Positions 7,306-13,597 of a stretch of 31,381 nt of DNA are shown one piece after another. How positions within the stretch are numbered: the first letter of the stretch is position 1; each line of letters begins with the position of its first letter. This DNA is from a virus: the IMG/VR virus record IMGVR_UViG_3300031521_000253, positions 1 to 31,381 of that record. One strand, 5' to 3'. A program made the position numbers and the translations under genes. The notes beneath the pieces were generated by a model, which saw only the letters and a program-made list of their open reading frames with translations, did not search any database and was not told the origin of the DNA.

Positions 7306-7314
7306 AGTATAGCA
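7306..7314 (-). promoter_or_regulatory. extended -10 promoter candidate for folE-radical SAM-dpdA
   Basis: TGCTATACT (extended -10, TGn plus a 5/6 TATAAT match) lies between the terminator at 7328-7353 and the folE start, about 25 bases ahead of the ATG. No good -35 box is visible, as is allowed for extended -10 promoters. Confidence 0.55.
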
Positions 7315-7327
7315 TAAGAAACTGAAA

Positions 7328-7353
7328 AAGACCACTAAATTAATAGTGGTCTT
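7328..7353 (-). terminator. strong intrinsic terminator
   Basis: A 10-bp perfect stem (AAGACCACTA / TAGTGGTCTT) with a 6-base loop is followed by TTTCAGTTTC, and the stem end adds more T. It sits 14 bases past the stop of the small basic protein gene and ends that transcript before folE. Confidence 0.85.
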
Positions 7354-7366
7354 GTCCCTTCTGAAA

Positions 7367-7549
7367 TTACTTGTTGGCTTGTCTCCCGCCAGTACTTCCA
7401 AACATTGCTCGTCCTTTTTTAACGACACTAGCTACTGCAGTTCGGGCTTTATTGTAGACTTTAGCTACAGTACCCTGCTTTTTCCCTGCAGTCTTAGCAA
7501 CAGAGGCACTCTTATTACTTCCACCGTTGACAGCATAAACTTTAAACAT
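7367..7549 (-). CDS. small, very basic protein, 60 aa
   Basis: A Lys/Ala/Gly/Ser-rich protein (NGGSNKSASVAKTAGKKQG at 8-26; VKKGRAMFGS at 43-52) with almost no acidic residues, so it probably binds nucleic acid. No family recognised. The ATG at 7549 follows AAGGAG by 10 bases. A GTG at 7606 in the same frame also has AAGGAG (6 bases) and would give a 79-residue form. It stands alone between a candidate promoter (7660-7688) and a strong terminator (7328-7353), which suggests independent and possibly high expression inside the modification cluster. Confidence 0.7.
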   Translation of the reverse strand: MFKVYAVNGGSNKSASVAKTAGKKQGTVAKVYNKARTAVASVVKKGRAMFGSTGGRQANK

Positions 7550-7659
7550 GTAAATCACACTCCTTATAAGTTCAATGTGGGAATGAAACGAATTATTATG
7601 CTCCACTAGGGACTCCTTAAAAGAAGTGCGGGAGGAGTATTCGCTGTCCCATCTATTAT

Positions 7660-7688
7660 ATATTAACATAAAGATAGGAATGCTTCAA
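7660..7688 (-). promoter_or_regulatory. promoter candidate ahead of the basic protein gene
   Basis: TTGAAG (7683-7688), 17 bases, then TAATAT (7660-7665) preceded by TGT as an extended -10. It lies directly behind the queC stop. A TATAAT also occurs at 7656-7661 but at a spacing too long for this -35. The predicted leader is about 100 bases and contains GGGAC/GTCCC pairing. Confidence 0.5.
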
Positions 7689-7691
7689 CCT

Positions 7692-8324
7692 TCAAAATAA
7701 TCTTTTAACTTTTTCTGCAAAGGAATCAGATTTAGCAAATTCTTCTCTAAGTAAACAGTTTGCACATATTCCACATTCCTCTGCTTTTCCGCTACTCATA
7801 TCAGGGAAGTTACAACTCCATGTATCAGATAACTTAACTCCTAACCATTTAGCTTGTGCATATACTTCCTGCTTACTCTTATCTATAAAAGGTGCTTCTA
7901 ATTCCATTCCATACATTCCATTAATAAGAGCATCATAATCTCTCACAAATTTCTTAGTAGCATCGGGGAAGTTAATAGGACATCCCTCAGAAGATATTAA
8001 TCCCACATATATCTTTTTAATTCCATTCATCTCTGCATAGCGGGTAGCATAGGATAAGAAGATAAGGTTACGTGCGGGGTTATAACTCTCAGAATCAGCA
8101 TATAAATCTTGTGGATCAATATTAAGATGATCTAAGAAAGCATTGTGACCTTTCTTCCTCAAATTTTGAATGCATCTTATAGCATAATCCTCTTCAGGCT
8201 GTTCAAATTCCTGCCCATAATGAAAGAATAGTCCACAGACTTCTTCATTATTAACGTCTGCTACATAATGAGCAAGGGTCACACTATCTAGTCCACCACT
8301 CAACAACACTATTGCTTTTTCCAC
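7692..8324 (-). CDS. queC: 7-cyano-7-deazaguanine synthase (QueC)
   Basis: A 210-residue QueC that turns 7-carboxy-7-deazaguanine into preQ0 using ATP and ammonia. The N-type ATP pyrophosphatase loop is LSGGLDSVT (8-16), YNPARNLIFLSYA (81-93) is the characteristic QueC segment, and the zinc site is C171, C184, C187 and C190 (CGICANCLLRE). The start is GTG with GGAGG 8 bases upstream; no other start is plausible. It is the last biosynthetic gene of the queD-queE-hyp-HAD-queC operon. No amidotransferase domain that would point to an archaeosine-type product is attached. Confidence 0.96.
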   Translation of the reverse strand: MEKAIVLLSGGLDSVTLAHYVADVNNEEVCGLFFHYGQEFEQPEEDYAIRCIQNLRKKGHNAFLDHLNIDPQDLYADSESYNPARNLIFLSYATRYAEMNGIKKIYVGLISSEGCPINFPDATKKFVRDYDALINGMYGMELEAPFIDKSKQEVYAQAKWLGVKLSDTWSCNFPDMSSGKAEECGICANCLLREEFAKSDSFAEKVKRLF

Positions 8325-8336
8325 AATTAATTCCTC

Positions 8337-8708
8337 CTAAAAATCATCTACGTTTATAGCACGATCATCTAAGTAATGATGTGCAAATATCTTTGCTCCG
8401 CATCTCCCATTCTCAGCAGATAATATCTGTCTGATTTCGTCAACACATTCAAATGATTCTTTAATCCAAGGTGCTTGATCATTGACTGCATCGGGAACTA
8501 GACCATACTTCTTACACCATTTTAAAGCTTGTTCAAGAGTGTCTAACTCACGACAAGTCCAGAGGATGATAAAAGTTCCTCTACGTTGTAGGTCAATTAC
8601 TTTCTCAATTATGTCAAGTTTAGGTTCTCCAATATTGGGGAATGCGTTTTTGCAAAGTGTCCCATCAAAATCTACTGCCATTATTATTTTAGTTGAGCAA
8701 TCCGCCAT
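8337..8708 (-). CDS. HAD-superfamily phosphatase-like protein
   Basis: A 123-residue compact HAD-like protein. AVDFDGTL (about 11-18) is motif I with the nucleophile Asp, TFIILWTCRE (about 45-54) matches motif II, and YLDDRAI (near 113-119) is the acidic motif IV. No large cap domain. The start at 8708 has GGGAGG about 8 bases upstream; the frame extends further but through that site. It overlaps the previous gene by 20 bases and lies between queE and queC. Similar small HADs are common in phages and their substrates are mostly unknown; a nucleotide phosphatase role in base supply is possible. Confidence 0.82.
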   Translation of the reverse strand: MADCSTKIIMAVDFDGTLCKNAFPNIGEPKLDIIEKVIDLQRRGTFIILWTCRELDTLEQALKWCKKYGLVPDAVNDQAPWIKESFECVDEIRQILSAENGRCGAKIFAHHYLDDRAINVDDF

Positions 8709-8967
8709 TGTCATATCCTCCCTGTATTTTTTCTTCCTCATAGTCAAAGAATACAATCCCCTTGATTCCTATACTATTTATAAATTCAGTAGTAAATTCC
8801 TGTGCAACTAAGTAGAAGCATTCACTTAAAGGATCTTCTGCTTTAGAAGTAGTCACCATATTCAAGGCTATCTGTTCGGAATCTTCTTTGCTTTCTGCAA
8901 CGAGTAGCGTAGTGGCTATTTCTCTTTTATCCTCTGTAGAGAATACTATAAGGTAAGGGTATAACAT
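8689..8967 (-). CDS. hypothetical protein, 92 aa
   Basis: Unrecognised acidic protein with alternating beta/alpha character (YPYLIVFSTEDKREIATTLLVA at the start; a pattern seen in small phage proteins that resemble a ferredoxin-like fold). It sits between queE and the HAD gene in the queD-to-queC operon, with GGAGG at 9 bases ahead of the ATG and a 20-base overlap with the HAD gene. Its retention within the pathway operon suggests, but does not show, a related function. Confidence 0.75.
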   Translation of the reverse strand: MLYPYLIVFSTEDKREIATTLLVAESKEDSEQIALNMVTTSKAEDPLSECFYLVAQEFTTEFINSIGIKGIVFFDYEEEKIQGGYDNGGLLN

Positions 8968-8983
8968 AAGTATATTCCTCCTA

Positions 8984-9622
8984 TTATTTTAATCCTATTA
9001 CTTTATGAATTTGTATCCCAAGTCTCACATTAGGAAGCTTATCTCCCTCAATCCAATCTGCTAATTCCCTAGCATTACTTCCCCCGCTCTCATTAAAGCA
9101 AGGTGAGAATATAATCTGAGCAATGGTAGGATATTGCTTTATAACTCCTTTTGCAAAGAGATAATCGGTAAAGTCCGCGATCACAAACTTAACTTCATCT
9201 TTAGCTAATAGGTTTCCTAAATTAGCGTAGCAATTATTCCCCGCCATATTAGATGAAGGACACTTAACATCCATACAGTAGTAGAAACTCCTGTTGTAGT
9301 TATCTTTATCGATGGGAATACTCCCGTTAGTTTCTATATCAACTACATACTGTCTTTCTACAAGTGCATATATCAATGGATATACTTCATCCTGTATCAA
9401 TGGTTCTCCTCCTGTTAAACAAATATTCTTATTCCCTAACTTTCCTACGGTATTGAGTATCATATCAATACCAGCTTTACTCCGTTTTCCCTCCCTCGCA
9501 TACTGAGTATCACAATATGAGCAATACAGATTGCATCGGAAAAGACGGATGAAGGTGGTAGGAACTCCTGTGAATTTTCCTTCTCCTTGGAGAGAAGAGA
9601 ATATCTCACTTACTGATAACAT
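8984..9622 (-). CDS. queE: 7-carboxy-7-deazaguanine synthase (QueE)
   Basis: A 212-residue radical SAM enzyme converting carboxy-tetrahydropterin to 7-carboxy-7-deazaguanine. SEIFSSLQGEGKFTGVPTTF (start at 5) is the QueE signature, CNLYCSYC (about 30-37) is the Fe-S motif and ICLTGGEPL (about 67-75) binds SAM. ETNGS follows as in the family. I prefer the ATG at 9622, preceded by AGAGAGG, because the resulting N-terminus matches QueE; the frame also has an ATG at 9655 inside queD with a poor binding site. Second gene of the operon after queD. Confidence 0.95.
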   Translation of the reverse strand: MLSVSEIFSSLQGEGKFTGVPTTFIRLFRCNLYCSYCDTQYAREGKRSKAGIDMILNTVGKLGNKNICLTGGEPLIQDEVYPLIYALVERQYVVDIETNGSIPIDKDNYNRSFYYCMDVKCPSSNMAGNNCYANLGNLLAKDEVKFVIADFTDYLFAKGVIKQYPTIAQIIFSPCFNESGGSNARELADWIEGDKLPNVRLGIQIHKVIGLK

Positions 9623-9638
9623 TTCATCATCCCTCTCT

Positions 9639-10019
9639 TTAAATTTCTTCACCATTGTACTCTACATAACATTCGGGATAATTTTCCCATAACTTTACTG
9701 ATTGAAGGTACAATCCTAAATACTCATCATCTAGTTCGGACTGTAACTGGGTAAATATCCATACTGCAAGATTTTCTGCTGTGGGGTTAAAAGGCAGTAC
9801 TTCATTAAGAAACTTATGATCTAACTTACTAACTATAAGGTCATTTATTAAAGACTTCATAACTTTAAAATCTATGGCGATCCCCATACTATCCAATCCA
9901 TTACGTGCAACTGTTACACTAAATCGCCAAGAATGTCCATGAGTATTTCCGCAATCCCCCTTGTATCCTTCGATAAAGTGGGCTGAATCAAACTTAAATT
10001 CTCTTGTTACATATATCAT
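9639..10019 (-). CDS. queD: 6-carboxy-tetrahydropterin synthase (QueD)
   Basis: A 126-residue QueD/PTPS-family enzyme, making 6-carboxy-5,6,7,8-tetrahydropterin from the FolE product. Zinc ligands H14, H27 and H29 lie in FDSAHF and GNTHGHSW, with catalytic C23 two residues ahead of GNTHG; LDHKFLN and PTAENLA are the family's later motifs, and the Glu in WENYPECYVEY closes the site. The start is the ATG at 10019 (AAGGAG 7 bases upstream); a GTG two codons earlier is too near the binding site. The gene starts just beyond the terminator-like hairpin of the SpoVS-like gene without a visible promoter. Confidence 0.95.
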   Translation of the reverse strand: MIYVTREFKFDSAHFIEGYKGDCGNTHGHSWRFSVTVARNGLDSMGIAIDFKVMKSLINDLIVSKLDHKFLNEVLPFNPTAENLAVWIFTQLQSELDDEYLGLYLQSVKLWENYPECYVEYNGEEI

Positions 10020-10042
10020 TTCCACACTCCTTATAAAGAAAA

Positions 10043-10063
10043 ATCGGGGTCTTTAGCCCCGAT
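10043..10063 (-). terminator. intrinsic terminator after the SpoVS-like gene
   Basis: A 7-bp GC-rich stem (ATCGGGG / CCCCGAT) with a 7-base loop is followed by TTTTCTTT on the minus strand. It is strong by appearance, yet queD starts only about 24 bases further on with no promoter in between, so read-through or antitermination is implied. Confidence 0.8.
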
Positions 10064-10065
10064 AC

Positions 10066-10347
10066 TTACTTCAGTTCAACTATGAAACGAATGATTGTCT
10101 TCTCTTCTCCATTGATCTGAGCAACTTTAAATCCCATACGACTATAGACAGCTTGCCCATAGTTTCCGAGGTGTCCTGAACTAATGGCAATTGCTTTGAC
10201 AGCTTGATTGACTGCTCCCGCTCCAATAGCTAGGATTTCTACGGGACTTGCGGGGGCATCTCCATCACCTTTTAATGCATGAGAGATACTTCCTGCTACT
10301 TTCTTAACAGGTGAATCGGCTTTTACTTTTAGAGTTACAAATTCCAT
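10066..10347 (-). CDS. SpoVS-like (Alba-fold) protein
   Basis: A 93-residue homologue of stage V sporulation protein S. The match is clear: VKKVAGSISHAL (14-25), EILAIGAGAVNQAVKAIAISSGHL (start 38) and a closing NGEEKTIIRFIVELK (79-93), as in SpoVS where GAGALNQAVKA and GEERTAIKLIVEPR occupy the same places. SpoVS-type proteins are small Alba-like nucleic acid binders of sporulating Bacillota and Deinococcus-Thermus. The ATG has AAGGAGG at 9 bases; the gene overlaps the signal peptidase stop by 13 bases and ends in a strong terminator. Function in infection could be RNA/DNA binding or interference with sporulation. Confidence 0.9.
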   Translation of the reverse strand: MEFVTLKVKADSPVKKVAGSISHALKGDGDAPASPVEILAIGAGAVNQAVKAIAISSGHLGNYGQAVYSRMGFKVAQINGEEKTIIRFIVELK

Positions 10348-10712
10348 TTTCTTATTTCCTCCTTAAATTTTACTACTTGTCCTATCACTTTTGATGGATC
10401 AATAAATCCGAAGCTTCTACTATCAATTGAGTCCTCTAAATTATCCCCTACAAAGAATAAAGATAACTTTCCATCTGTGGGGGAAACTGCAATATAGTGC
10501 AGTCTTTTCAAGCAAGGTATTCCTAACGGACTATCAAATACATATACATTATCAACTGTCAGTGTTGCGGATTTCTTTACCAGAATCCACTGTCCTGAGT
10601 AGAATGTAGGATACATACTTGAACCTTCAACTTGATTGATAGAATACTTACGTACTAAATACAGAATACCTGAAATCAAAAGTAATGTCAAGATAATAGT
10701 TGTAGCTGTCAT
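10335..10712 (-). CDS. signal peptidase I (S26 family)
   Basis: A 125-residue minimal type I signal peptidase. One N-terminal membrane anchor (about residues 4-20) is followed by EGSSMYPTF (29-37, catalytic S32), CLKRLHY (67-73, general base K69) and FVGDNLEDSIDSRSFGFI (87-104, the box with GDN and DSR). All catalytic elements are present. It is shorter than cellular enzymes. The ATG at 10712 shares bases with the stop of the preceding 30-residue membrane peptide (TGATG), and its GGAGG lies inside that peptide's gene. A phage-coded Lep enzyme is uncommon; its substrate could be a phage-coded exported protein. Confidence 0.88.
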   Translation of the reverse strand: MTATTIILTLLLISGILYLVRKYSINQVEGSSMYPTFYSGQWILVKKSATLTVDNVYVFDSPLGIPCLKRLHYIAVSPTDGKLSLFFVGDNLEDSIDSRSFGFIDPSKVIGQVVKFKEEIRKWNL

Positions 10713-10804
10713 CACCAATCTCTCCTCCCGAAGTAAACACAAAACATGAAAAATGTAAGGAATAATAAATCTATATGAGTATTAGCAAAGTCCCAAAAAG
10801 TCAT
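10712..10804 (-). CDS. 30-aa membrane micro-protein coupled to the signal peptidase
   Basis: The frame begins at an ATG one base after the previous gene's stop, with GAGGAGG 8-13 bases upstream inside that gene, and ends in TGA overlapping the signal peptidase ATG (TGATG). The product MTFWDFANTHIDLL plus a hydrophobic FLTFFMFCVYF span (about residues 15-25) and a basic GRRDW tail fits a one-span membrane peptide. Exact filling of the gap and coupling on both sides make it credible despite its length. It may regulate or anchor the signal peptidase; that is inference. Confidence 0.65.
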   Translation of the reverse strand: MTFWDFANTHIDLLFLTFFMFCVYFGRRDW

Positions 10805-10805
10805 T

Positions 10806-11183
10806 TTACTCTTCCTCCTCATTATAGAATGGGCATGAAGCATCTAAGAAGACATCATGTTTTGCTGACTCCAACATTCCTATCTTCTCTAAGTAGTTAA
10901 GGTTTCCACAAGATACATGTTGGAAAGCATCTTCCTTTTTACTCTTCACAATGAACATTATTCCATCCACTTCTCCCCTATGATACATGGCAGTTACTTC
11001 CGCAATAACATTCCCTATATCATCCATGAATTCCACTTTAGCAGGCTTCTTGATATCTAAAACTGCTCCTGTAAGGAAGGTAGAAGTTTTCCCGCTATAA
11101 CCACACTCACAATAAGAGTTTCCATCAATTCTTCTCTCTGTAGATATATTCTTATCTCCATGACATTTAGGACATATATACAT
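10806..11183 (-). CDS. zinc-ribbon protein, 125 aa
   Basis: An N-terminal four-cysteine ribbon (CPKC at 4-7; CECG near 25-28) is followed by a beta-rich domain (about 35-90) and an acidic tail ending in four Glu. Two further cysteines (SCGNL, SCPFY) occur in the C-terminal half. No specific family recognised. The ATG has only a modest site (GTGGGGAAA), and its last codons hold the ribosome binding site of the following micro-protein. Confidence 0.78.
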   Translation of the reverse strand: MYICPKCHGDKNISTERRIDGNSYCECGYSGKTSTFLTGAVLDIKKPAKVEFMDDIGNVIAEVTAMYHRGEVDGIMFIVKSKKEDAFQHVSCGNLNYLEKIGMLESAKHDVFLDASCPFYNEEEE

Positions 11184-11185
11184 AA

Positions 11186-11734
11186 TTATTTCCCCACTTT
11201 CTTTAATATTTTCTTAGGTTTCACTTCATTCTTCTTTATTAATGATTCCTCATCCACTGCTTTTAGAAAGTCAGATAGTCTCAGGCATATGAAGTCATCC
11301 GCTTTCTGAGTCACTTTACCCTCTTTTATTTCCTGCTGTAGGTGAAAGGTCACACAAGCAATCTTCCCTGCAGGGCAGTCCTCCTGAGACTGTTTAAGCC
11401 AGTCTTTTAGTTTAAGGGTCTTCTGATTCTTTGCTTCAATGTGTAACAAAAATTCCACTTCCTCATTTACATTAGAAACATCCCCTCTTAATGAAGTATT
11501 ATTAGAACTCTTCTGGAATCCCCCACTAGAAGGAGTCCTTACTAGGTCTAATACAGGGAATCTATCCATTATTATCTTTGCGACTGTTCTTTCATAGGTA
11601 CTTCCTTTACTCTTACTCCTTCTTCCTCGTTTACTCTGTTCAATCTTTTTTTCTACTTCCGCAATTTCCTCTTTACTACAATTATGTGATTTAAGGAAGA
11701 GGAGTTTATCTTTCAGAAGATCAATCTTCTTCAA
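11186..11734 (-). CDS. PD-(D/E)XK nuclease, Holliday junction resolvase-like (first copy)
   Basis: A 182-residue protein with a helical, basic N-terminus (RGRRSKSKGS, 36-45) and a restriction-like nuclease core: E48 in YERTVAKII, D85 in RGDVSN, and E100-x-K102 in HIEAKNQ. SSGGF (69-73) between first and second motifs is typical for phage resolvase-like nucleases, which cut branched DNA in replication, recombination or packaging. The start is TTG with GGAGGAG upstream. Another nuclease of the same superfamily lies at 15778-16248, so the two may act on different structures. Confidence 0.82.
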   Translation of the reverse strand: MKKIDLLKDKLLFLKSHNCSKEEIAEVEKKIEQSKRGRRSKSKGSTYERTVAKIIMDRFPVLDLVRTPSSGGFQKSSNNTSLRGDVSNVNEEVEFLLHIEAKNQKTLKLKDWLKQSQEDCPAGKIACVTFHLQQEIKEGKVTQKADDFICLRLSDFLKAVDEESLIKKNEVKPKKILKKVGK

Positions 11735-11753
11735 TATAACTCCTCCTTACTAA

Positions 11754-12002
11754 CTAAACTAAGTATTGTTCCTCTTCCCATGTAAAAGTACACTCATAAC
11801 ATATAAAAATACAAGATCCATCATCATTAACTTCTGATATACCTATGTTCTTCTCTTCTCCGCAACTTTGACACACTTCCTTAATAGGAACTTCTTCAGG
11901 AAACTCAAAGAATGATTCACAGTCGTTACACTTGTAGTATTCACCACTATCCTCAAAGTCAGGGCTGAGACAAGATGGGCATACTTCATAACATAAGTCC
12001 AT
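11754..12002 (-). CDS. double zinc-ribbon protein, 82 aa
   Basis: Four CxxC pairs are visible (CPSC, CNDC, CQSC, CYEC), giving two successive zinc ribbons in 82 residues, each about 35 residues long. The start at 12002 shares an A with the upstream stop (TAATG) and has GGGAGG about 9 bases ahead. Likely a nucleic-acid or protein-binding adaptor; no family assignment. It follows a related single-ribbon gene, which suggests local duplication. Confidence 0.8.
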   Translation of the reverse strand: MDLCYEVCPSCLSPDFEDSGEYYKCNDCESFFEFPEEVPIKEVCQSCGEEKNIGISEVNDDGSCIFICYECTFTWEEEQYLV

Positions 12003-12133
12003 TAGATTACTTCCTCCCATTCATACTCACATTCTTTGCAAACATAGTACTCAACGGTGTACTCCCCTTCTTCATTCTCCATTGTTATTACGTCAAACAG
12101 AACATGCTCATCACTCCCACAGTTTGGACACAT
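12002..12133 (-). CDS. single zinc-ribbon protein, 43 aa
   Basis: Begins MCPNCGSDEH, with GAGGAGG 7 bases ahead of the ATG; CPNC and CKEC form one ribbon separated by about 26 residues, and the protein ends YEWEEVI. The adjoining 82-residue protein ends each ribbon in a comparable CxxC-(T/E)-x-x-W-E-E pattern, so these two genes probably share an origin. The longer frame to 12232 has no ribosome binding site and overlaps the previous gene, so I reject it. Confidence 0.78.
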   Translation of the reverse strand: MCPNCGSDEHVLFDVITMENEEGEYTVEYYVCKECEYEWEEVI

Positions 12134-12134
12134 C

Positions 12135-12719
12135 TCAATTCCTCCTCTTATTATTAACGTTATCAACTCTACCTTGATCTTTAAAATCCCCTTCTCTACG
12201 GGAAATTTCTCTTGATATACTAAATATTCCATCTACTAAATTGTCCATATAGTCTGACAGCATATTGTACTTTTCTTGAAGGAACTGAAGTTCTTCTATC
12301 TTCTCCATTGCTTCGAGATCCACGGATAATTTCAATTCCTTTTCGGTAACACTCATCTTTTTATCTTGTGACGAGAATACTCTGTCTTTAATAGGTGCAA
12401 ATTCATCTTCCTTTTCCCGCAACATCGCTCCTACTCTACTCATGAAAGTTCTTACCCAAATCTTCTGTTGGGTGAATGTATGCAAGTAACGTCCTAACTC
12501 CTTAGATTGTTCATCATCAAGATGTGGAGGCAATTGTAAGTATTCAGAGTCTACAGTATCATTAGTAAACATTTTAATTCCTGCAGTTGTCACTAATTCT
12601 GCTTCTATTTGCTCATAACGGGTATCACCTTTAAATACTACTTTAGCACTCTCTGCTACTTCGTCAGGTTCTTCTCTCTTTATCCGTTTTAACTCTCCCT
12701 TTTTTCCTTTAGGTATCAT
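12135..12719 (-). CDS. helical phage protein, possible UvsY-like recombination mediator
   Basis: A 194-residue, mostly helical protein. An N-terminal basic/acidic linker (1-35) is followed by LPPHLDDEQSKELGRYLHTFTQQKIWVRTFMSRVG (from about 63) and a run with MSVTEKELKLSVDLEAMEK (about 121) leading into a long amphipathic helix ending in ISREISRR. The order of a charged helix, a K-x(2)-S-x(4)-K-L-x-V-D element and a final helix is reminiscent of UvsY, the loader of T4 UvsX, and the window holds a UvsX/RecA-type recombinase and an SSB. This is a pattern-level resemblance only. The ATG has AGGAGGG upstream. Confidence 0.5.
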   Translation of the reverse strand: MIPKGKKGELKRIKREEPDEVAESAKVVFKGDTRYEQIEAELVTTAGIKMFTNDTVDSEYLQLPPHLDDEQSKELGRYLHTFTQQKIWVRTFMSRVGAMLREKEDEFAPIKDRVFSSQDKKMSVTEKELKLSVDLEAMEKIEELQFLQEKYNMLSDYMDNLVDGIFSISREISRREGDFKDQGRVDNVNNKRRN

Positions 12720-12749
12720 TGCTATATTTCCCTCCTATGGTATAAGAAT

Positions 12750-12776
12750 AAAGGGAGGAACAAAGTCCTCCTCTTT
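12750..12776 (-). terminator. intrinsic terminator-like hairpin
   Basis: GGAGGA/TCCTCC with a 6-base loop, extended by AAAG/CTTT across a single-base bulge, then ATTCTT on the minus strand. It follows directly after the stop of the 47-residue zinc-ribbon gene. Confidence 0.6.
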
Positions 12777-12777
12777 C

Positions 12778-12921
12778 TTATTCTACTACTGGAATTTCTT
12801 TTACTTCACGAATAGCACAGACAGGGCATTCCACAATAGCTTTATCTTTTGCTTCTCCTAACCAAGTGATTAGGCTCATCTGTCGTCCACATTTAGGACA
12901 TTCAATTGCAGGTAGGCTCAT
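12778..12921 (-). CDS. zinc-ribbon mini-protein, 47 aa
   Basis: Begins MSLPAIECPKCGRQM; CPKC (8-11) and CPVC (about 32-35) form a single ribbon and the tail is EIPVVE. The binding site ahead of the ATG (AAGAAGGGATGTG) is weaker than most here. It is flanked by a candidate promoter (12945-12972) and a terminator-like hairpin (12750-12776), so it looks like a one-gene transcription unit within the colinear region. Confidence 0.75.
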   Translation of the reverse strand: MSLPAIECPKCGRQMSLITWLGEAKDKAIVECPVCAIREVKEIPVVE

Positions 12922-12944
12922 ATTAATCACATCCCTTCTTTAAT

Positions 12945-12972
12945 AGTTTACCACAATCTGAAAAAAGTTCAA
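12945..12972 (-). promoter_or_regulatory. promoter candidate for the 47-aa zinc-ribbon gene
   Basis: TTGAAC (12967-12972), 16 bases, TAAACT (12945-12950) preceded by TGG (extended -10). It fills the gap between the stop of the gene at 12977 and the ATG at 12921, the only longer non-coding gap nearby. Confidence 0.55.
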
Positions 12973-12976
12973 GTGT

Positions 12977-13597
12977 TTACTTAGAGTTATATTGGACAAA
13001 CTTTAATCCTATTGCTTGGTCTGCTTGGGAAGCATATCCCCAAACATTGAAAGGGGTCTTTGCTATACGATAGTCTGCTTGAACAGCATATCCTCCCTTA
13101 GTAGCTTTACCTATCCCTATTCCCCACTTTGGTTGTGGTACTTCTACATTAATGTTCATACTAGAAGTACTGGAATAGTTAAACTGTCCTTTATCTAACT
13201 TAGCAAACTCTTTAAAGTCAGGCATAAATGACATAGGCTTTCCACCATTAAAACTCATAGTATAGGTCTGCTGTTTCTGATCCACTACAAAGTCAGGGTC
13301 ATTCTTAGGGTCAACTTTCTCTTTCATCTGTGCTACTGCTTCTGTTGTTCCCTGTGTCTGTAAGTTAACATAGATATCAGGGACTCTAGGGGTTACTTGT
13401 CCCGCTGAGTTTATATTAATAGGGGCAGGGGTTTGGACTACTACTTTATTATCTTTCCTTAGAAATCCTCTCACATCATCTAGTAGCGTCCATACTAATA
13501 TTAGAACAGCAATTCCCATTAAGATCTTAAACCAATTCTCTTTTAGTTCAGTCTTAAACCACGACTCAGCTTTAACTAATATCTCAGGTTCATCCAT
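12977..13597 (-). CDS. single-pass membrane protein, 206 aa
   Basis: A cytoplasmic N-terminus (about 20 residues) leads to one transmembrane segment (about residues 24-42, WFKILMGIAVLILVWTLL), then a Pro/Asn/Val-rich linker and a beta-rich C-terminal half with repeated GIGIGKATKGGYAVQADYRIAK-type strands (about 155-175), as in small outer or spanin-like beta proteins or tubular phage membrane proteins. No family assignment. The ATG at 13597 overlaps the upstream stop (TGATG) and has AAGGAGG. Confidence 0.75.
   Translation of the reverse strand: MDEPEILVKAESWFKTELKENWFKILMGIAVLILVWTLLDDVRGFLRKDNKVVVQTPAPININSAGQVTPRVPDIYVNLQTQGTTEAVAQMKEKVDPKNDPDFVVDQKQQTYTMSFNGGKPMSFMPDFKEFAKLDKGQFNYSSTSSMNINVEVPQPKWGIGIGKATKGGYAVQADYRIAKTPFNVWGYASQADQAIGLKFVQYNSK

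Noticed and set aside
7656-7661. TATAAT as the -10 box of the basic protein promoter
   Set aside because: Spacing to TTGAAG is 21 bases, too long; the TAATAT four bases upstream with an extended TGT fits better.
7549-7669. ATG at 7669 as start of the basic protein
   Set aside because: No ribosome binding site and it lies inside the predicted promoter.
12134-12232. Longer version of the 43-aa zinc ribbon
   Set aside because: No ribosome binding site for the longer start, and it runs into the preceding gene; the shorter start has GAGGAGG.
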